DNA of 64,000 nucleotides. It comes from Odontesthes bonariensis. Taxonomy: Eukaryota; Chordata; Actinopteri; Atheriniformes; Atherinopsidae. The position numbers and the translations under genes were made by a program. Under the pieces are notes generated by a model. That model searched no databases. It was given only the letters and a program-made list of their open reading frames with translations, and was not told the origin of the DNA. The stretch is from the NCBI RefSeq assembly GCF_027942865.1, contig NC_134528.1, positions 28,889,732 through 28,953,731 of the forward strand, read 5' to 3'. Numbering within the stretch: position 1 is the first letter of the stretch; every line of letters starts with the position of its first letter. This document shows, piece after piece, positions 45,801 through 56,739 of this stretch.

Positions 45801-48800
45801 TGAAACATTAACATAAGAATCCACAATTAACAGCAGATGACAGCTCCGTTTTTTTTGCTGCTAATCCTTCAGTTGTAATTGTGAAGATGTTCGTGTTTAC
45901 CAGTTGTTTGCACTTTATTCCACTAGGAAATATCCAAGATGGATCCAAACTGAGAAATTCAGTAGCTTTTTTGGCTGCATCAACCTTTAGAAACCTTCTT
46001 ATTTCACTGAATATTATAACATCAGAGACTTGAATGGACATTTGGTCCCATATTGATGCTCTAAACATTTGGATCCACTTGTTGAACAAGGTCCAGGCAG
46101 CGATGACATCATTTTCTATTTTTTGCCATGTGGCCAGCAGTCTGTTTGAAACGGTAGCCCCTCAAAGCTGAATTATTCGCACCACAAAAAGGGAAAGATG
46201 CTCTCCTATTTAAAGCAGCATTCCTCCTTCAATGCCCTTATTTGGTGAACTGCAGTGTACTTGCAGCGCTAGGATCACAGAGCGCAAGAGAAAGGGAGCG
46301 CTAGCCCCCAAAACCCACAGAGGAAACGTCAGATGTGCCCCAGACACAGACATTCCTTACACACAGCACCAGGCTCTGCTGATGATGGCAGTCATAATGC
46401 CTCTGATCGCAGAACACTAATAGTTTAGTAAGTAGATCACTCTCATATGAGATGAAGAGAGGAAAGTGAGACAACCGGATTTTTCCAGCAGAATGGAAAC
46501 TGAGCGAGACCACCCTGAGAGAAAGGTCGATGACCATGAGAGGAGTCTGAAGGAGGGCTCGGGAGGAGACTCCGGCTGCTCCACATCACGTTTTAGGAAA
46601 TAAAAGACGGCTCTGTTTTCCACCATTTACTGAAAATAGCTGTGTAGCACATCTCTGTTGTTGGTTTTCCTTAATGACCGGCCTAGCATCCCCAGAACTG
46701 GGCTCTGTCTGTTAAGTTTTGATGGAGGACGCAGCGCGGCGGAACACGTAGCATATAAAACAGCAGTCTCCTCTCCAGCGCCTGCTGCGGCAGACTTGCC
46801 TTTGGCTCGGCCTGTAAAAGCCTCCTGGAGGATTTATATCGTTTATGGAGTGGGTGCACTCCACTTAGGTCCGAAACTGGCCCATTTCTTTTTGTTATAT
46901 AGTTTTTACACTTTTATGGTGCGTTTACAATTTGACTCTGGCTCCAATAAAAACAAAGATTTCAACATGGCCTGTTACCTTCTCTACACCCTTTTTGTTA
47001 GCATATACCACTTTAGCTGTCCATTTCCTTTAGGCTGTATTGTTTTAGTATAGTTTTATCTTATTGTAGCCTCTCATGTCATGTCAGCCTGAAGTCTCTG
47101 TGAGAAAGTCGTTGCTTTTAATAATATCTCATTGCAAAGCTAAAATTACTCAGCCCTGTGGATCTGAGACACAATTGGAGGATACAGAATTGGCCCAGTT
47201 GTGTAGAAGTGAACTCCAGGACAATAGGCTTGAGTTTGAATAGTGGTGTTGGCACAGACGTCTCCTTTGTTTTGGTGCCCGTTACAGAGACCAGTTTCTA
47301 AGCAACTGGCTTTTACACTGAAAGCACCGACCGGGATCAGATGGACCGGTCATTCGGGCTCCACCTAGCAGCAACAACTAACAGAAAAGCCAGCTTCAGA
47401 TACACATCTGCTCCATCTCACGCGCTTCGTGTTTGACGTTTGTGGTGCTCAACAGCTGTTGGATCCAACATGACACAATTTGATAGAGCAAACCCAGTTC
47501 TAATATGTTTTAGTTTTCAAAGGCTTTTTAGGTCCTTGATTACTGAAAGATTTTTTTACAGACGGGGTGTTATTTACACAGATAAATGGGACGGCAGGAT
47601 GCATGTGCTTCGGTGATACGGACCATTCTCACAGCAGGGACTTTGAAGGGACTCTTGCTGGCCTGTACTATTAGATTAAATTCATGTTTATCACAACATC
47701 AGTCGATACTCCTCAAATCTAGACAAGTTTGAGGTGTGTGTATATATGAACAAGCTGAATTCATGTGTTTTACATACTTTAGTGCTTCCTCTTTGTTTCT
47801 GCTCGTCTGTTGTTTTCTCTGCTGTGTGGAGCCATGAACTCAAAACAAGATGCATATTGAACTTGTACACCGTAGTCCCGTCATTAAATACATTTGGTCT
47901 GAGCTGTGTCGACGATTAGTGTGGTTTGTATCTAAAACGACTGATGTCACAGTCATTCTGTAGGTTATTGATCAGCAAACAGCTGTTGGTTACAGATGGT
48001 GGGGAATAGATGATGGTTGAAGAGGGATTCACAAACGGACTTAATTTTCCGAGCGTGGTTGTCCTTGCGTTACACATTACAATTGTTGACAGTCTTGACT
48101 GTTTTCTCAGCACTTCTGTAAGACCTGGATAAATGTAGCCAACTCGCTCACACTTCATCGTTAACGTTCTAATGGAGGAAATTCTTCCACAGCGTCTGAG
48201 TTCCTCAGGACGACGCCGTGTAATTGCCATATTTGGCAGCTCCTGGGGGTTTGCAGGCAAATCTTTATAAAACTGGATCCGTGTTCAGTGGCCATAAAAG
48301 GAGCTTGAAGGAGCCCCAGCACCTGTTTAACATCTGTTGCAGCCATAGCCTGATAAGAGAGCAGCAGGATTCCGAGCAGACGAGGAGAAGGTCGGAGAGG
48401 AACTTTAGGCCGACTTCTTCGGCCCGATGTTAACAAGACAATACAGGCACCGAAAACACCGAGAAGTTTGGCTGCTGTGTGTCGTTTCTACTACAAAGAG
48501 ACCCCCCCCCCAGTGCTGCAGCTACTTCACAATAACACACCCAGCCCTGTGTTCTTCACTGATCTCACACACAAAGCAGCTTTAGTCTGACATCCTGTTG
48601 CTGTCATCTCCCCTTTTGTGTCCGCTCCAACTGAAAGGATTTCCACGGTGTCTGTACAGTACGAGCCTGTGAAAGCTCTCAGCGGCACTGAGGCATGTTT
48701 TCCCCTCAGCTCTGTTTGAGTTTCAAACTGTTTGGAATGTGATATCAGTGTTTAGTCGAGCACGCACCCATCAAGACACACAAACAAACCTGTGGGTGGA

Positions 48801-51800
48801 CATGGATGAAGACCAATAACATCCCTTTTCATTTTTTTTCCCTTCTCATCATGTAGACTTTTTACATACTGTGATAAAGGCTAATTTGTCGTGTTTGTGT
48901 CCTCCAGCCAAGCACGCTCCCTCAGGGCACGGTGAACATGAACCTCTGTACTGACGTCATCGATGCCGAGCCCAAAACAGGTCAGAAGAACTCGCTGTGC
49001 ATCATCACCCCCGACCAGGAGTATTTCATCAGAGGAGAGAGTAAAGAGATCATCAACGGGTAACGCGTCTTTGTTCGTCAGGGGACAGATTGGCAAAAGG
49101 CAGAATGTGGATTCAGAAGTATCAGAAAGTCTTTTTATTTGTAGGTGGAGCGAACAGTTGATTGTATACCCTCGAACCAACAAGCAGAACCAGAAGAAGA
49201 AACGTAAAGTGGAGCCCGCGACCTCTCAGGTAGTTGGCGCTGAACAGAAATGGTCAGAGTTCAGTATCTCACTCCACCTTCCGAATTTCTCTGGTTTTTA
49301 ATTGCCCGTGTGTTCACATCCAGGAGCCGGGTCCAGCCAAGGTTGCAGTGACTGGCTCCGGAATCCCTGACGCGGAGAAGGTTCCAGACTCCAGCTCCAT
49401 CATCTGGCAGGAGGAGCTGAACCAGAGGGAAGCTGAGGGGACGGCAGTGTGGGCTGCTGCTGACCAGCCATCAGGATCCCCACTGTCCCCTGCAGGTAGG
49501 GAGGAATAACCACTTTATTAGGGAAATTAGCCAGAATTCCCAAAAGGATTCACATGTTGCAATGCATACAAGCAAGCAATAAAAATACTGGCAAAGAAGC
49601 CCAAATCATATCACATCTGTCCCCTCCTAAAACAGTACGAGCTAATATACATTAGACATATATCAAAAGCCGCTTTCGGACAGACCGTTCTAAGAAAGCA
49701 GTTATCAGAACTACCCTCCTCGAATTTCGTTCTGATAACTATCCTTCCCCAGCGGAACTGTTTCAGTCTGCATTCGCACATGAGTCGGGACCTGATAGGG
49801 ACTGATGCGGCGCGCGCAGCCGTCTGCTTCAGTGACGTGTTAGCCGTTAGCCGTTTAGCGCTACATTCAAACACAAAACAAAACGGTAAAAGTAAGGAGA
49901 GTAGAAAAAACACCACCAAGAAGCTAATATGGAGAGCGGGGAGGCCACTGTGTTTATGGTCTGCATGATGGTGATATTAATCATGGACAATCACATCAGG
50001 CGTCTAAAATCGAGGCTGGAAGAGCTCACAGAGAGAGTCAGGAGACGATACTTTTTCATTTCATGAAGGAAGAAAGGAGAGCAGAGCGCTGCAGACAAAT
50101 GAGACCAGTGTAAGTTTAACTTATTAAACAGGCGCCGGTTCTGTCTGTGTTGTATGAGTAAACATTTCAGCCGTGATAGCATGACATGGGGCGTAGCTAC
50201 CAACCACCACACACCTCCGTTAGATTAGTTCTATAGAACCATGAAAAGACCCGACCTCGGAGAAGGAGCTAAATAGTTATAGGAACTAAGGGAGAAAGCC
50301 CCGAGTTCCTGTATGTCCGAACACGGGAGAAAACGGCCCCGCGGATTAAAAGGTTATTAGAACTGCCAAAGGTTCCTACAGTCCGAAAGCGGCTAAAGCT
50401 ATCAAACCTGACCCTCGTATTCAAAATACTACACGGAGCTGCACCACCCCCACTCAAGCAGTTCATCCAGCCTGCCTCAGAACGTACAGTAAGAGCAACC
50501 AGAAATGCTCTTCGGGGAAATTGCACCATCCCAAAAAGAAAAAGCGCTTTTGCACAAAACTGCTTCTCATATATAGCTATAAAAGAATGGAATGAACTCC
50601 CCCAACACATAAAGTCCTGCATAAACATAAAAGATTTCACCAAACAAATTCAAATGCACCTACTATTAAAACAGACGTGCTCCCACTGATAATTTGTTTT
50701 TTTTTTTTTTTTTTAATCGGGCTTCTTAAAGACTTTTTTAAAGAAAATAATAAATAAAATATGAATCAAAATGTATAATTCGGAAATGAACAAATTAAAA
50801 TGATTAAAATAGACCCACTGGTAATTGCTTTTGTATTTTTTTTAAATAAAGAAAGGAAAAAAAAAAGATAATAATTGTACTCCTTACCCCATCCCCCTTT
50901 AAGGACTACGGATGGAAAATAGCACTCCTGCTAAATCCGATGTAACCATCTTGTTGTTGTTTATGAAATGGCAATGATTTATGGTACTGCATGCTGTCCT
51001 TTAAATAAACTCATTCATTCATTCATTCATTCATTCATTCATTCATCTTACAGTTGCATCTGTTTGTTATTTTCAATATTCAGTCATTAGCAAGTTGTCC
51101 TCTTTGATAATGGATTCTTCATTTGATGTGAAAATACCGGAACATACTACAGAGAAACAATCAGATTCCCAGAGCTTAAGGAAATCGTTCTTTGGTCAGA
51201 CTGACATAGAAAATATTTTTTGTTGTGCATTTAAACATTTGTTACTCAGTCCTAGTAACACTAAGTGATTCTGACTGTTAAGCTTTTTAAAAAAACAAAA
51301 TAAGGCACTGACTCGTATGGTTCTACAGCTCTATAAGTGTGTGTCCTTGAATAGGTGTTTGATGACTGTTTTACTGGAGCAGGAAGGAGGTAGTGAGCTA
51401 ATTGGCAACAGAAGGGAGAAGTAGTAATCAGACACATCGGACCAAAACATTATAATCCAACAAAATATTGTTCCCCTGTGCCTTCCAGGTATCCCCATTC
51501 TAGGTGAAAGTGCGTCTGTAGGCCAGGCCTCTGATGCGGGGTCAGTCAACGGCGACGACGTGGACCGCGGCAGCCTGCCATTGCACGGCTCCGTGCCTCA
51601 GCCCCCCAGTGACCTGCTCTCCCCGACAGGCTCCTGCTCCAGCTTGGGAGGGGTCCCACGCTGCCACTCTCCAGCACCCAGCGACCCCTTTCCCTCTGGC
51701 AGCTCTCTGCTCTCCAACGGCTCTCACATCAGCGGCTCAGTCAGCTCTCTGGACTCAGACGCCAGTGGCAGCACGGTCACCAGCACTGACAGCCACCCAG

Positions 51801-51936
51801 CCGGCCACAGGGGCGGCCATCATGATACACCACGATCCCGGCGGCTGGAGGCCGAGGCCAGAAAGGCTGAGAGGAGGAGCCGGTTCAGGAGCCCTGACAG
51901 GCAGGAGAGGGAGGCCGTCCTCAGCCCCGAGAGGAG
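35949..51936 (+). CDS. mprip: MPRIP-like myosin phosphatase Rho-interacting protein, first 7 coding exons (3' part outside window)
   Basis: Seven plus-strand exons (35949-36071, 41965-42042, 42301-42366, 48908-49059, 49145-49229, 49324-49495, 51489-51936) join in phase into 375 residues beginning MSTAKENPCRKFQANFFNKS. Residues about 43-150 form a PH domain (KPIYGGWLCLAPEG ... GWSEQLIVYPRTNKQ). A basic run KKKRKV (157-162) follows, then a Ser/Pro/Gly-rich stretch. MPRIP (p116Rip) binds F-actin, RhoA and the MYPT1 subunit of myosin phosphatase on stress fibres. The N-terminal few hundred residues are the known actin-binding part, so the window covers that part and lacks the second PH domain and coiled coil. 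No further exon was recognised after 51936, so the final intron is at least 12 kb. Teleosts can have two co-orthologues, and I cannot tell which this is. Confidence 0.94.
36072..38304. other. mprip intron 1, proximal part
   Basis: Apart from the TG run, nothing was recognised. Confidence 0.5.
36849..36890. repeat. (TG)n microsatellite in mprip intron 1
   Basis: An uninterrupted TG run of about 21 units. Confidence 0.95.
38305..39600. mobile_element. DNA transposon with two nested pairs of inverted repeats, mprip intron 1
   Basis: The outer arms (about 38305-38380 and 39525-39600) share GTAAACACGTTAGTCC-type sequence in opposite orientation. The inner arms (about 38785-38840 and 39455-39510) share TGGCACTGAAAGGATCAGAT. 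The middle (38970-39150) includes words found again at 56640-56720. At 39380-39425 there is a retroposon tail, GGCGCTATATAAATAAAAAT. No transposase was found. Confidence 0.65.
39601..41964. other. mprip intron 1, distal part
   Basis: Short CA/TA runs occur at 40080-40125 and 40320-40356. There is no exon in phase and no clear transposon. Confidence 0.5.
41965..42042 (+). CDS. mprip: mprip coding exon 2 (start of PH domain, residues 42-67)
   Basis: The acceptor is TCCTTTACAG and the donor TCCCGG|GTAAGG. It reads AKPIYGGWLCLAPEGTDFDN, then PMQRSR, the first PH strand with its long first loop. Confidence 0.96.
42301..42366 (+). CDS. mprip: mprip coding exon 3 (PH strand KWQRRFFVLYEHG, residues 68-89)
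   Basis: A 66-base exon lies between CTGCTTACAG and TCG|GTGAGT. It encodes KWQRRFFVLYEHGCLRFALD plus ES, the basic strand that in PH domains faces phosphoinositides. Confidence 0.96.
42367..44894. other. mprip intron 3, left part
   Basis: No coding or repeat signature that I can support. The frames at 43149-43478 and 43355-43594 lack any family match. Confidence 0.5.
44895..45391. mobile_element. Harbinger-type MITE with TTA target duplication and a short open frame
   Basis: TTA lies on both sides (44892-44894 and 45392-45394). The ends begin AAGGCCTCAG and AAGGCTGAT (reverse complement), loosely matched inverted repeats. A 76-codon plus-strand frame starts at 45091 (MATERERLLLELELIDFEMQ) in the middle of the element. 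It could be a relic of an autonomous parent's accessory exon. Confidence 0.6.
45395..48907. other. mprip intron 3, right part
   Basis: No coding exon in phase and no repeat recognised with confidence. Confidence 0.5.
48908..49059 (+). CDS. mprip: mprip coding exon 4 (PH core, residues 90-139)
   Basis: After an intron of about 6.5 kb the acceptor is TGTCCTCCAG. The exon reads PSTLPQGTVNMNLCTDVIDA onward to EYFIRGESKEIIN. The donor is GG|GTAACG, a usable but non-optimal splice site (C at +5). Confidence 0.95.
49145..49229 (+). CDS. mprip: mprip coding exon 5 (PH C-terminal helix and KKKRKV run, residues 141-168)
   Basis: The exon completes a split glycine codon, then reads WSEQLIVYPRTNKQNQ and the basic run KKKRKV before VEPATSQ. 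W141 is the invariant tryptophan of the PH C-terminal helix. The preceding intron is only 85 bases. Confidence 0.95.
49324..49495 (+). CDS. mprip: mprip coding exon 6 (residues 169-225)
   Basis: The acceptor is TTCACATCCAG and the donor GCAG|GTAGGG. It reads EPGPAKVAVTGSGIPDAEKV, matching the mammalian EPGPAKVAVT start. The long serine run that I remember in mammals is absent and only a short SSS is seen. It ends PSGSPLSPAG across the junction. Confidence 0.93.
49555..49667 (+). mobile_element. LINE reverse transcriptase fragment, left half (split by a DNA transposon)
   Basis: Plus-strand reading is CNAYKQAIKILAKKPKSYHI and LKQYELIYIRHIS up to the insertion at 49668, continuing in the same frame after the insertion at 50395. 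Confidence 0.75.
49668..50394. mobile_element. 727-bp non-autonomous DNA transposon, AGCCGCTTTCGGAC ends, AAA duplication
   Basis: The left end AGCCGCTTTCGGAC and right end GTCCGAAAGCGGCT are perfect 14-bp inverted repeats, flanked by AAA (49665-49667 and 50395-50397). It contains the start of a short frame (MESGEATVFMVCMMVILIMD in the related copy at 62406) and subterminal matching words. A three-base duplication fits PIF/Harbinger-type insertion. Confidence 0.85.
50395..50705 (+). mobile_element. LINE reverse transcriptase fragment, right half
   Basis: Reads LSNLTLVFKILHGAAPPPLK and IKEWNELPQHIKSCINIKDF, ending at a stop near 50690, the usual C-terminus of non-LTR reverse transcriptases. 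The following AT-rich DNA to about 51050 may be its 3' UTR, ending in ATTC repeats. Confidence 0.8.
51011..51046. repeat. (ATTC)n microsatellite
   Basis: Nine tandem TCAT/ATTC units follow AAATAAACTC, probably the tail of the LINE. Confidence 0.93.
51489..51936 (+). CDS. mprip: mprip coding exon 7 (Ser/Gly/Pro-rich, residues 226-375)
   Basis: The acceptor is TGCCTTCCAG and the likely donor GAGGAG|GTCAGC. The 448 bases stay open in the frame set by exon 6. They encode a low-complexity region (LHGSVPQPPSDLLSPTGSC, repeated SGS and DSDASGS) and a basic tail (RRLEAEARKAERRSRFRSPD). Reading through the donor would add only 18 residues before a stop at 51991, so intron retention would truncate the protein. 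The region is compositionally biased and less conserved, so the exact 3' border is the weakest of the seven. Confidence 0.85.
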
Positions 51937-52041
51937 GTCAGCGACTCTTCCTTATGTGTCTATCTATAACTGTTCCCACTTCCTGTCGTAGCTCATCTTT
52001 CTTTACTTCAATGAGTTCCCTGATGGCTTTTTAGAAGACAC

Positions 52042-52824
52042 TTAAAGGGATATGCCACCCCCAGGCCAAATTAAGTGTATCCCCGCATTCCAGAGACATA
52101 AATAAGTTTATGGGAGCGTTTTCCTGGCGACCCAGGCATTGTCCGAATCTCACAGCACTGACCACTGCTTGGTTGCGCGTAATACATACATGCTAGCGTC
52201 GCTAGTATCGCCACTCGAAATATTTCGCCCAACGTGAATTAATTTACTTGATTTACCTTCTAATTACTGTGTGAGTGGTGTACTTTCACATCGAGTGCAA
52301 ATGACTGTGTAAATCTACACAGAAGGTTTGGTTTGCTCATGTCGGTTTGGGAACTAGTTTCAGGTGTGGAAAATACAGCCAAAGCACACTCCCCGCTATG
52401 TCTTTGGGAATCCCCACCCCCGACTTCTTCAAACAAACCAGCGTGAAGGGGGGTATTCCCAATGACGTAGCGGGGAGTGGGCTTCGGCTGTGTTTTCCGC
52501 ACTGGAAACTAGTTCCCAAACCGACATGAGCAAACCAAACCTTCTGTGTAGATTTACACAGTCATTTGCACTCGATGTGAAAGTACACCACTCACACAGT
52601 AATTAGAAGGTAAATCAAGTAAATTAATTCACGTTGGGCGAAATATTTCGAGTGGCGATGCTGGCGACGCTAGCATGTATGTATTACGCGCAACCAAGCA
52701 GTGGTCAGTGCTGTGAGATTCGGACAATGCCTGGGTCGCCAGGAAAACGCTCCCACACACTTATTTATGTCTCGGGAATGCGGGGATACACTTAATTTGG
52801 CCTGGGGGTGGCATATCCCTTTAA
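52042..52824. mobile_element. 783-bp palindromic fold-back element with TTAA ends
   Basis: The first about 375 bases are the reverse complement of the last about 375 with only scattered differences, around an unmatched centre near 52420-52450. The ends are TTAAAGGGATATGCC and GGCATATCCCTTTAA, so TTAA is the target, as in Kolobok- or piggyBac-type elements. No open frame of note is present. It starts only 105 bases after mprip exon 7. Confidence 0.9.
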
Positions 52825-53360
52825 AGAGACAGATGTGCTGAATCTGTCTACTCTTATTCTTTAATTGCAGAAAGCAGTACTTTTAACTGAAGCTTTGTAT
52901 AGCTCATAAAAAAGAATAATAATCCAGAGTTGTAAGGCCAGAGACAGAAAATGTGTTCACCCCATTGTACTTAGTCCTGGATCTACAGACAGAGGCTTCC
53001 AGGTTTCTGTAATGTAATAAGTGGAAGGACCATCGAGCACTTAAATCATTCAGCATATGGCAGCGTTTTAAATTCAGTTCCTTGGTTCACCGGGAGGCAT
53101 TATAGAGAGATGAGAATGAGGAGTAATGTGGTCCCTTTGGGCTCGTGTTTTCAGCGTTCTTCAGCGTTTTTACCGTCACCATCCTCTTGGTCTTTTGACA
53201 GTACACACTATACTTGTTTGTATGGCAGCCATATCCTGGTGGGTGAGTCAGGGCGGCTCGTCAGATCGTGAGCTGGGGTGAAATTCTCTTCCTGTAATGT
53301 TCTTACATTTTATACCTTACCAGTCAGGGAGCAATGATGGTTGCCTGTTGCTGTATTTCA

Positions 53361-54535
53361 TAGGAGTGGGACGATATGCTTTGGTCACGATTCGAATTGT
53401 ATCACGATTCTAAGGTGCCGATTCGATTTGTATCAATTCAATTCAATTCATTTTTATTTATATAGCGCCAAATACAACAAATCTCAAGGCACTTAGATAG
53501 TAAGTCCAATTCAAGCCAGTTGGAATTCAATTAATTCAATAATAATCATAATTCATAAAATAATCCAATTCGTTCATATAGAGCCAATTCAAAAACAATT
53601 TCCTAGCTAAGAAAACCAACAGATTGCACTGAAAACTTTTTGTTTTTCGGTCCAATCTCCCGGCCTGAGCGTGCCTGAGGCGACTGTGGAGAGAAACGAC
53701 TCCCTTTTAACAGGAAGAAACCTCTGGCAGAACCAGACTCAGGAAGGGTGGCCATCCGCCTCGACCAGCTGGGGTTTGAGAAGACAGAAAGGGGGGGAGG
53801 GGGCCGCGGAAGGGGGCCGCGGCGGCACTGTAACACCATTCAAAGGATATCTGTTGGAACAGGGAAACACGAGTTAATGACCACAATAATATCACATATA
53901 CATAAAGAGAGTAAAGTGAGGAAAGGTGTGACAGATGAGGCCCCCCAGCAGTCTAGGCCTATAGCAGCTTAACTATGGGATGTTTCAGGATCACCTGAGC
54001 CATCCCTATTCAAGGTAAACACAAGAAACTTGTGCTAATGAAAAAATAAATAAATAAAGGACCAATTCAAGCCAATTGGAATTCAATTAATTAATTATAA
54101 TCACAATTCTTGATAATTGCGATTCTACAAGTATTGCGATTCGATATAATCAGTAATTGCAATTTTCTTCCTCCTTTAAAAAACAAACAAACAAGTTGAA
54201 TCATACACTTCTAGAATGAATGTCGTTCCCATAAATGATGCACATCAGTATGTGTCAGTCAGTCCAGCAGCTGACATTTATTTCAACTCCGACAAAAAGA
54301 GGTACTTAACATGTACAGCATTTTTTAAAGTTTACAGTTACAAAATTAATTCAGATGTCCACACAACACAAATGGGTGCTAGTTTTAACATAACTTAATG
54401 TAATGAATTGATAAAGTTTTTCTGGACACGGATATGACGTAATATAATCGATTCTGGGGAGAAAAATCGATTTTTAAAATCATCCCATTAAAAATCGCGA
54501 TATGTACATGAATCGATTTTTTTCGCCCACCCCTA
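53361..54535. mobile_element. hAT-type non-autonomous transposon with 8-bp target duplication
   Basis: GTATTTCA is present on both sides (53353-53360 and 54536-54543). The ends TAGGAGTGGG and CCCACCCCTA are inverted repeats with one mismatch. The interior contains the AATCGATTTT/CGATTCG words typical of this fish hAT group. A retroposon-derived block (53434-54015) is inserted inside. Confidence 0.87.
53434..54015 (-). repeat. retrotransposon-derived repeat nested in the hAT element
   Basis: The left end is the tail ATTTTTATTTATATAGCGCC in minus orientation. The body includes GGCGACTGTGGAGAGAAACG and AACAGGAAGAAACCTCTGGC, widespread words in percomorph genomes. No reverse transcriptase part is present. 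Confidence 0.75.
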
Positions 54536-54543
54536 GTATTTCA

Positions 54544-56001
54544 GTGGGTGGCATACTGAGTTTAACATGAACTTTAGACAAGCTTGAAAATGAGAAGGTG
54601 ACTCGAAGTCACGCGGGGCATAGAGCGAATGAGGGAACTACATGAGCGTGCAGGTGAGTGTGATAAAACCTCTCTGTCCTCGCAGACGGGCGAAGCACGA
54701 GATAAACCCCTGATCTAACCCAAAGAACCAGGTTACTGGACATCTTTCTTGGAATCTCAGATCTGTGTTACAGACTCTGGTCTGAAAATACTTGAGCTGC
54801 TGGTTTATCCTTTTAAAGACATGCATACACACACACACGCACGAACACGCACACGAACACGCAGTGACACACTAAGCTTTTGATGGGCTCACAACTGGTG
54901 TGATTATAATGTGAGGGAGGGGAAAAGGCTGGATTTGATGAACTGAAGATAAAGTGGGATTTGCTGCACTTTGAGCATGTCTTATATGTGTGTTTGTGGG
55001 AAAATTGGTTACTTAACAATCACCCCTCCCCATCCTTTCTTGTTTTGGAAGATTGCATAAATGCAGAGGTTCTTTACTTTCCATTCTGTAATCTGCCTCC
55101 CGGCAGAGATGGCAACATTTCAAACAATTCCAGTATGGGATGTGCGGGTGGAGTGGTGATGGTGAAGGGGGGGTCATCTTTTTTTCCCTTCTGATCCAGT
55201 TTCCGGTACCATTTAGATCCCTCCATCTCTATCAGGCCTGAGAGGAAAAGGAAGAGAGGAAAGTAGGTGGAGTGTGCACGTATTTCCCCATAAATACGTA
55301 GCCTCAGTGGTCCGTTTGGGCCAGTTAGGGTTTAAGTGAGCAAACATCTCCTTCTGTACAAATGCGCTCTTTCAGTAAACAGGAAGGCAGCCTCGTTTTC
55401 TGGAACTTGAGCCCCTTTCTTATATTTAGCTTATTGTGTAAATACAAAGTTGAGTTAATATGCACTGCAACAATCATCAGATTCTTTGCAGTGTGGAGCT
55501 AACGAGGTGAGAACATCACAACCCAGAGCACCTTGGTCTCTGAACAGGCTGCAACTGAGTGGGGGCCTTGATTTGATTTACCAGATTTTGTTTTCCACGT
55601 TTACTGTCATCAAATACATTAAGATACTCCAAAAACACTTGTTTGAAAAGAAGTCCCTTTGACATTTCAGTCATACCCACTTTCTTTGGAAAATTACCAT
55701 TCAGTTTTTGTGTGCAGGTAAAAGTTATTAAAAAAGCAATTTACAGTGTTAAATGTCAAGAATGCCATTTTTCTTGATGTTTACTGTGAGCGTCCATGGC
55801 TGTCGCAGCTGATTTTTATCCCAGAGCAACTTTGTAATCTTGAACAAATGAAATAAATCCATTCAAATTCTTTGGCATTGATTACGATTCTGGTATGTTA
55901 AGTTAATATTTCAATTAATAATCAGTGTCATATCTCGCTACTTTCGTGAATTCTCGTTTGGTTTGACAGACATGTAAAGAAAGCATACAACACAACCATA
56001 C
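54544..56001. other. mprip intron 7, no feature recognised
   Basis: A CA-type run lies at about 54826-54866. No exon or clear repeat was recognised. Confidence 0.5.
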
Positions 56002-56041
56002 ATGTATGTATGTATGTATGTATGTATGTATATATATATAT

Positions 56042-56073
<32 letters not shown>

Positions 56074-56074
56074 T
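56002..56074. repeat. compound microsatellite (GTAT)n(TA)n(GATA)n
   Basis: Three adjoining simple repeats are directly visible. Confidence 0.95.
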
Positions 56075-56619
56075 TAGTTATATGATTTATTTATTGAAAC
56101 GATATGACCAAAGACATGAACCATAAAACCTTAAAACAAACAGGAGATGCGTTACATATGGGTGATTGTATTAAACCCTTAGTGAATTGAAAATAAAATA
56201 GGGGAAATGGAGAGGTACCGGATTTACTCAAATAGTTTAGGTTTCCTTACTATTTGAAGCTAAAGACTGACATCTTGGATTCATTTATCATTCTAATAGT
56301 GAAAGTCTCGAGACACCCATCTGTAAGATGAAAAACGGTTCGACCTTACTTGACTGAAGTCCTGTTTAGTCAGCTCGGAACACAGCAGGTGGTAGCCACG
56401 CGGGGTCCGAGGGGATTTCTCTCGGTTCCCCTCTCAGGGCCTTCCTTGGTTGTGGATGACTTTCGTGGACTTTGCAGTTGCCCAGACGGTCGCTTCTTTT
56501 TCACCGGGAAACGGCAACTGGCTGGTATTAAGGACTTCACCGTACAGAATGACAAAATCGTCCAAGTGTCAGTATTGTATCTTCCAAAGGTTTAAGGTAT
56601 ATTAATTCCACACTGGAGC

Positions 56620-56739
56620 TTGCTACACCCTCTACATTTCGTTTGTGTTGAGCTGGTTATTGCACAAACGCAATGCACAACGGTACATTCTCCATCACGT
56701 TGTTTGTTTCTGTCCGACGGCGGCGACACCAAGCCTTTG
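56620..56739 (-). repeat. fragment related to the transposon core at 38970-39150
   Basis: The segment shares CAAACGCAATGCACAACGG-like and TTTCTGTCCGACGGC-like words with the middle of the element at 38305-39600, in the opposite orientation. Confidence 0.55.
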
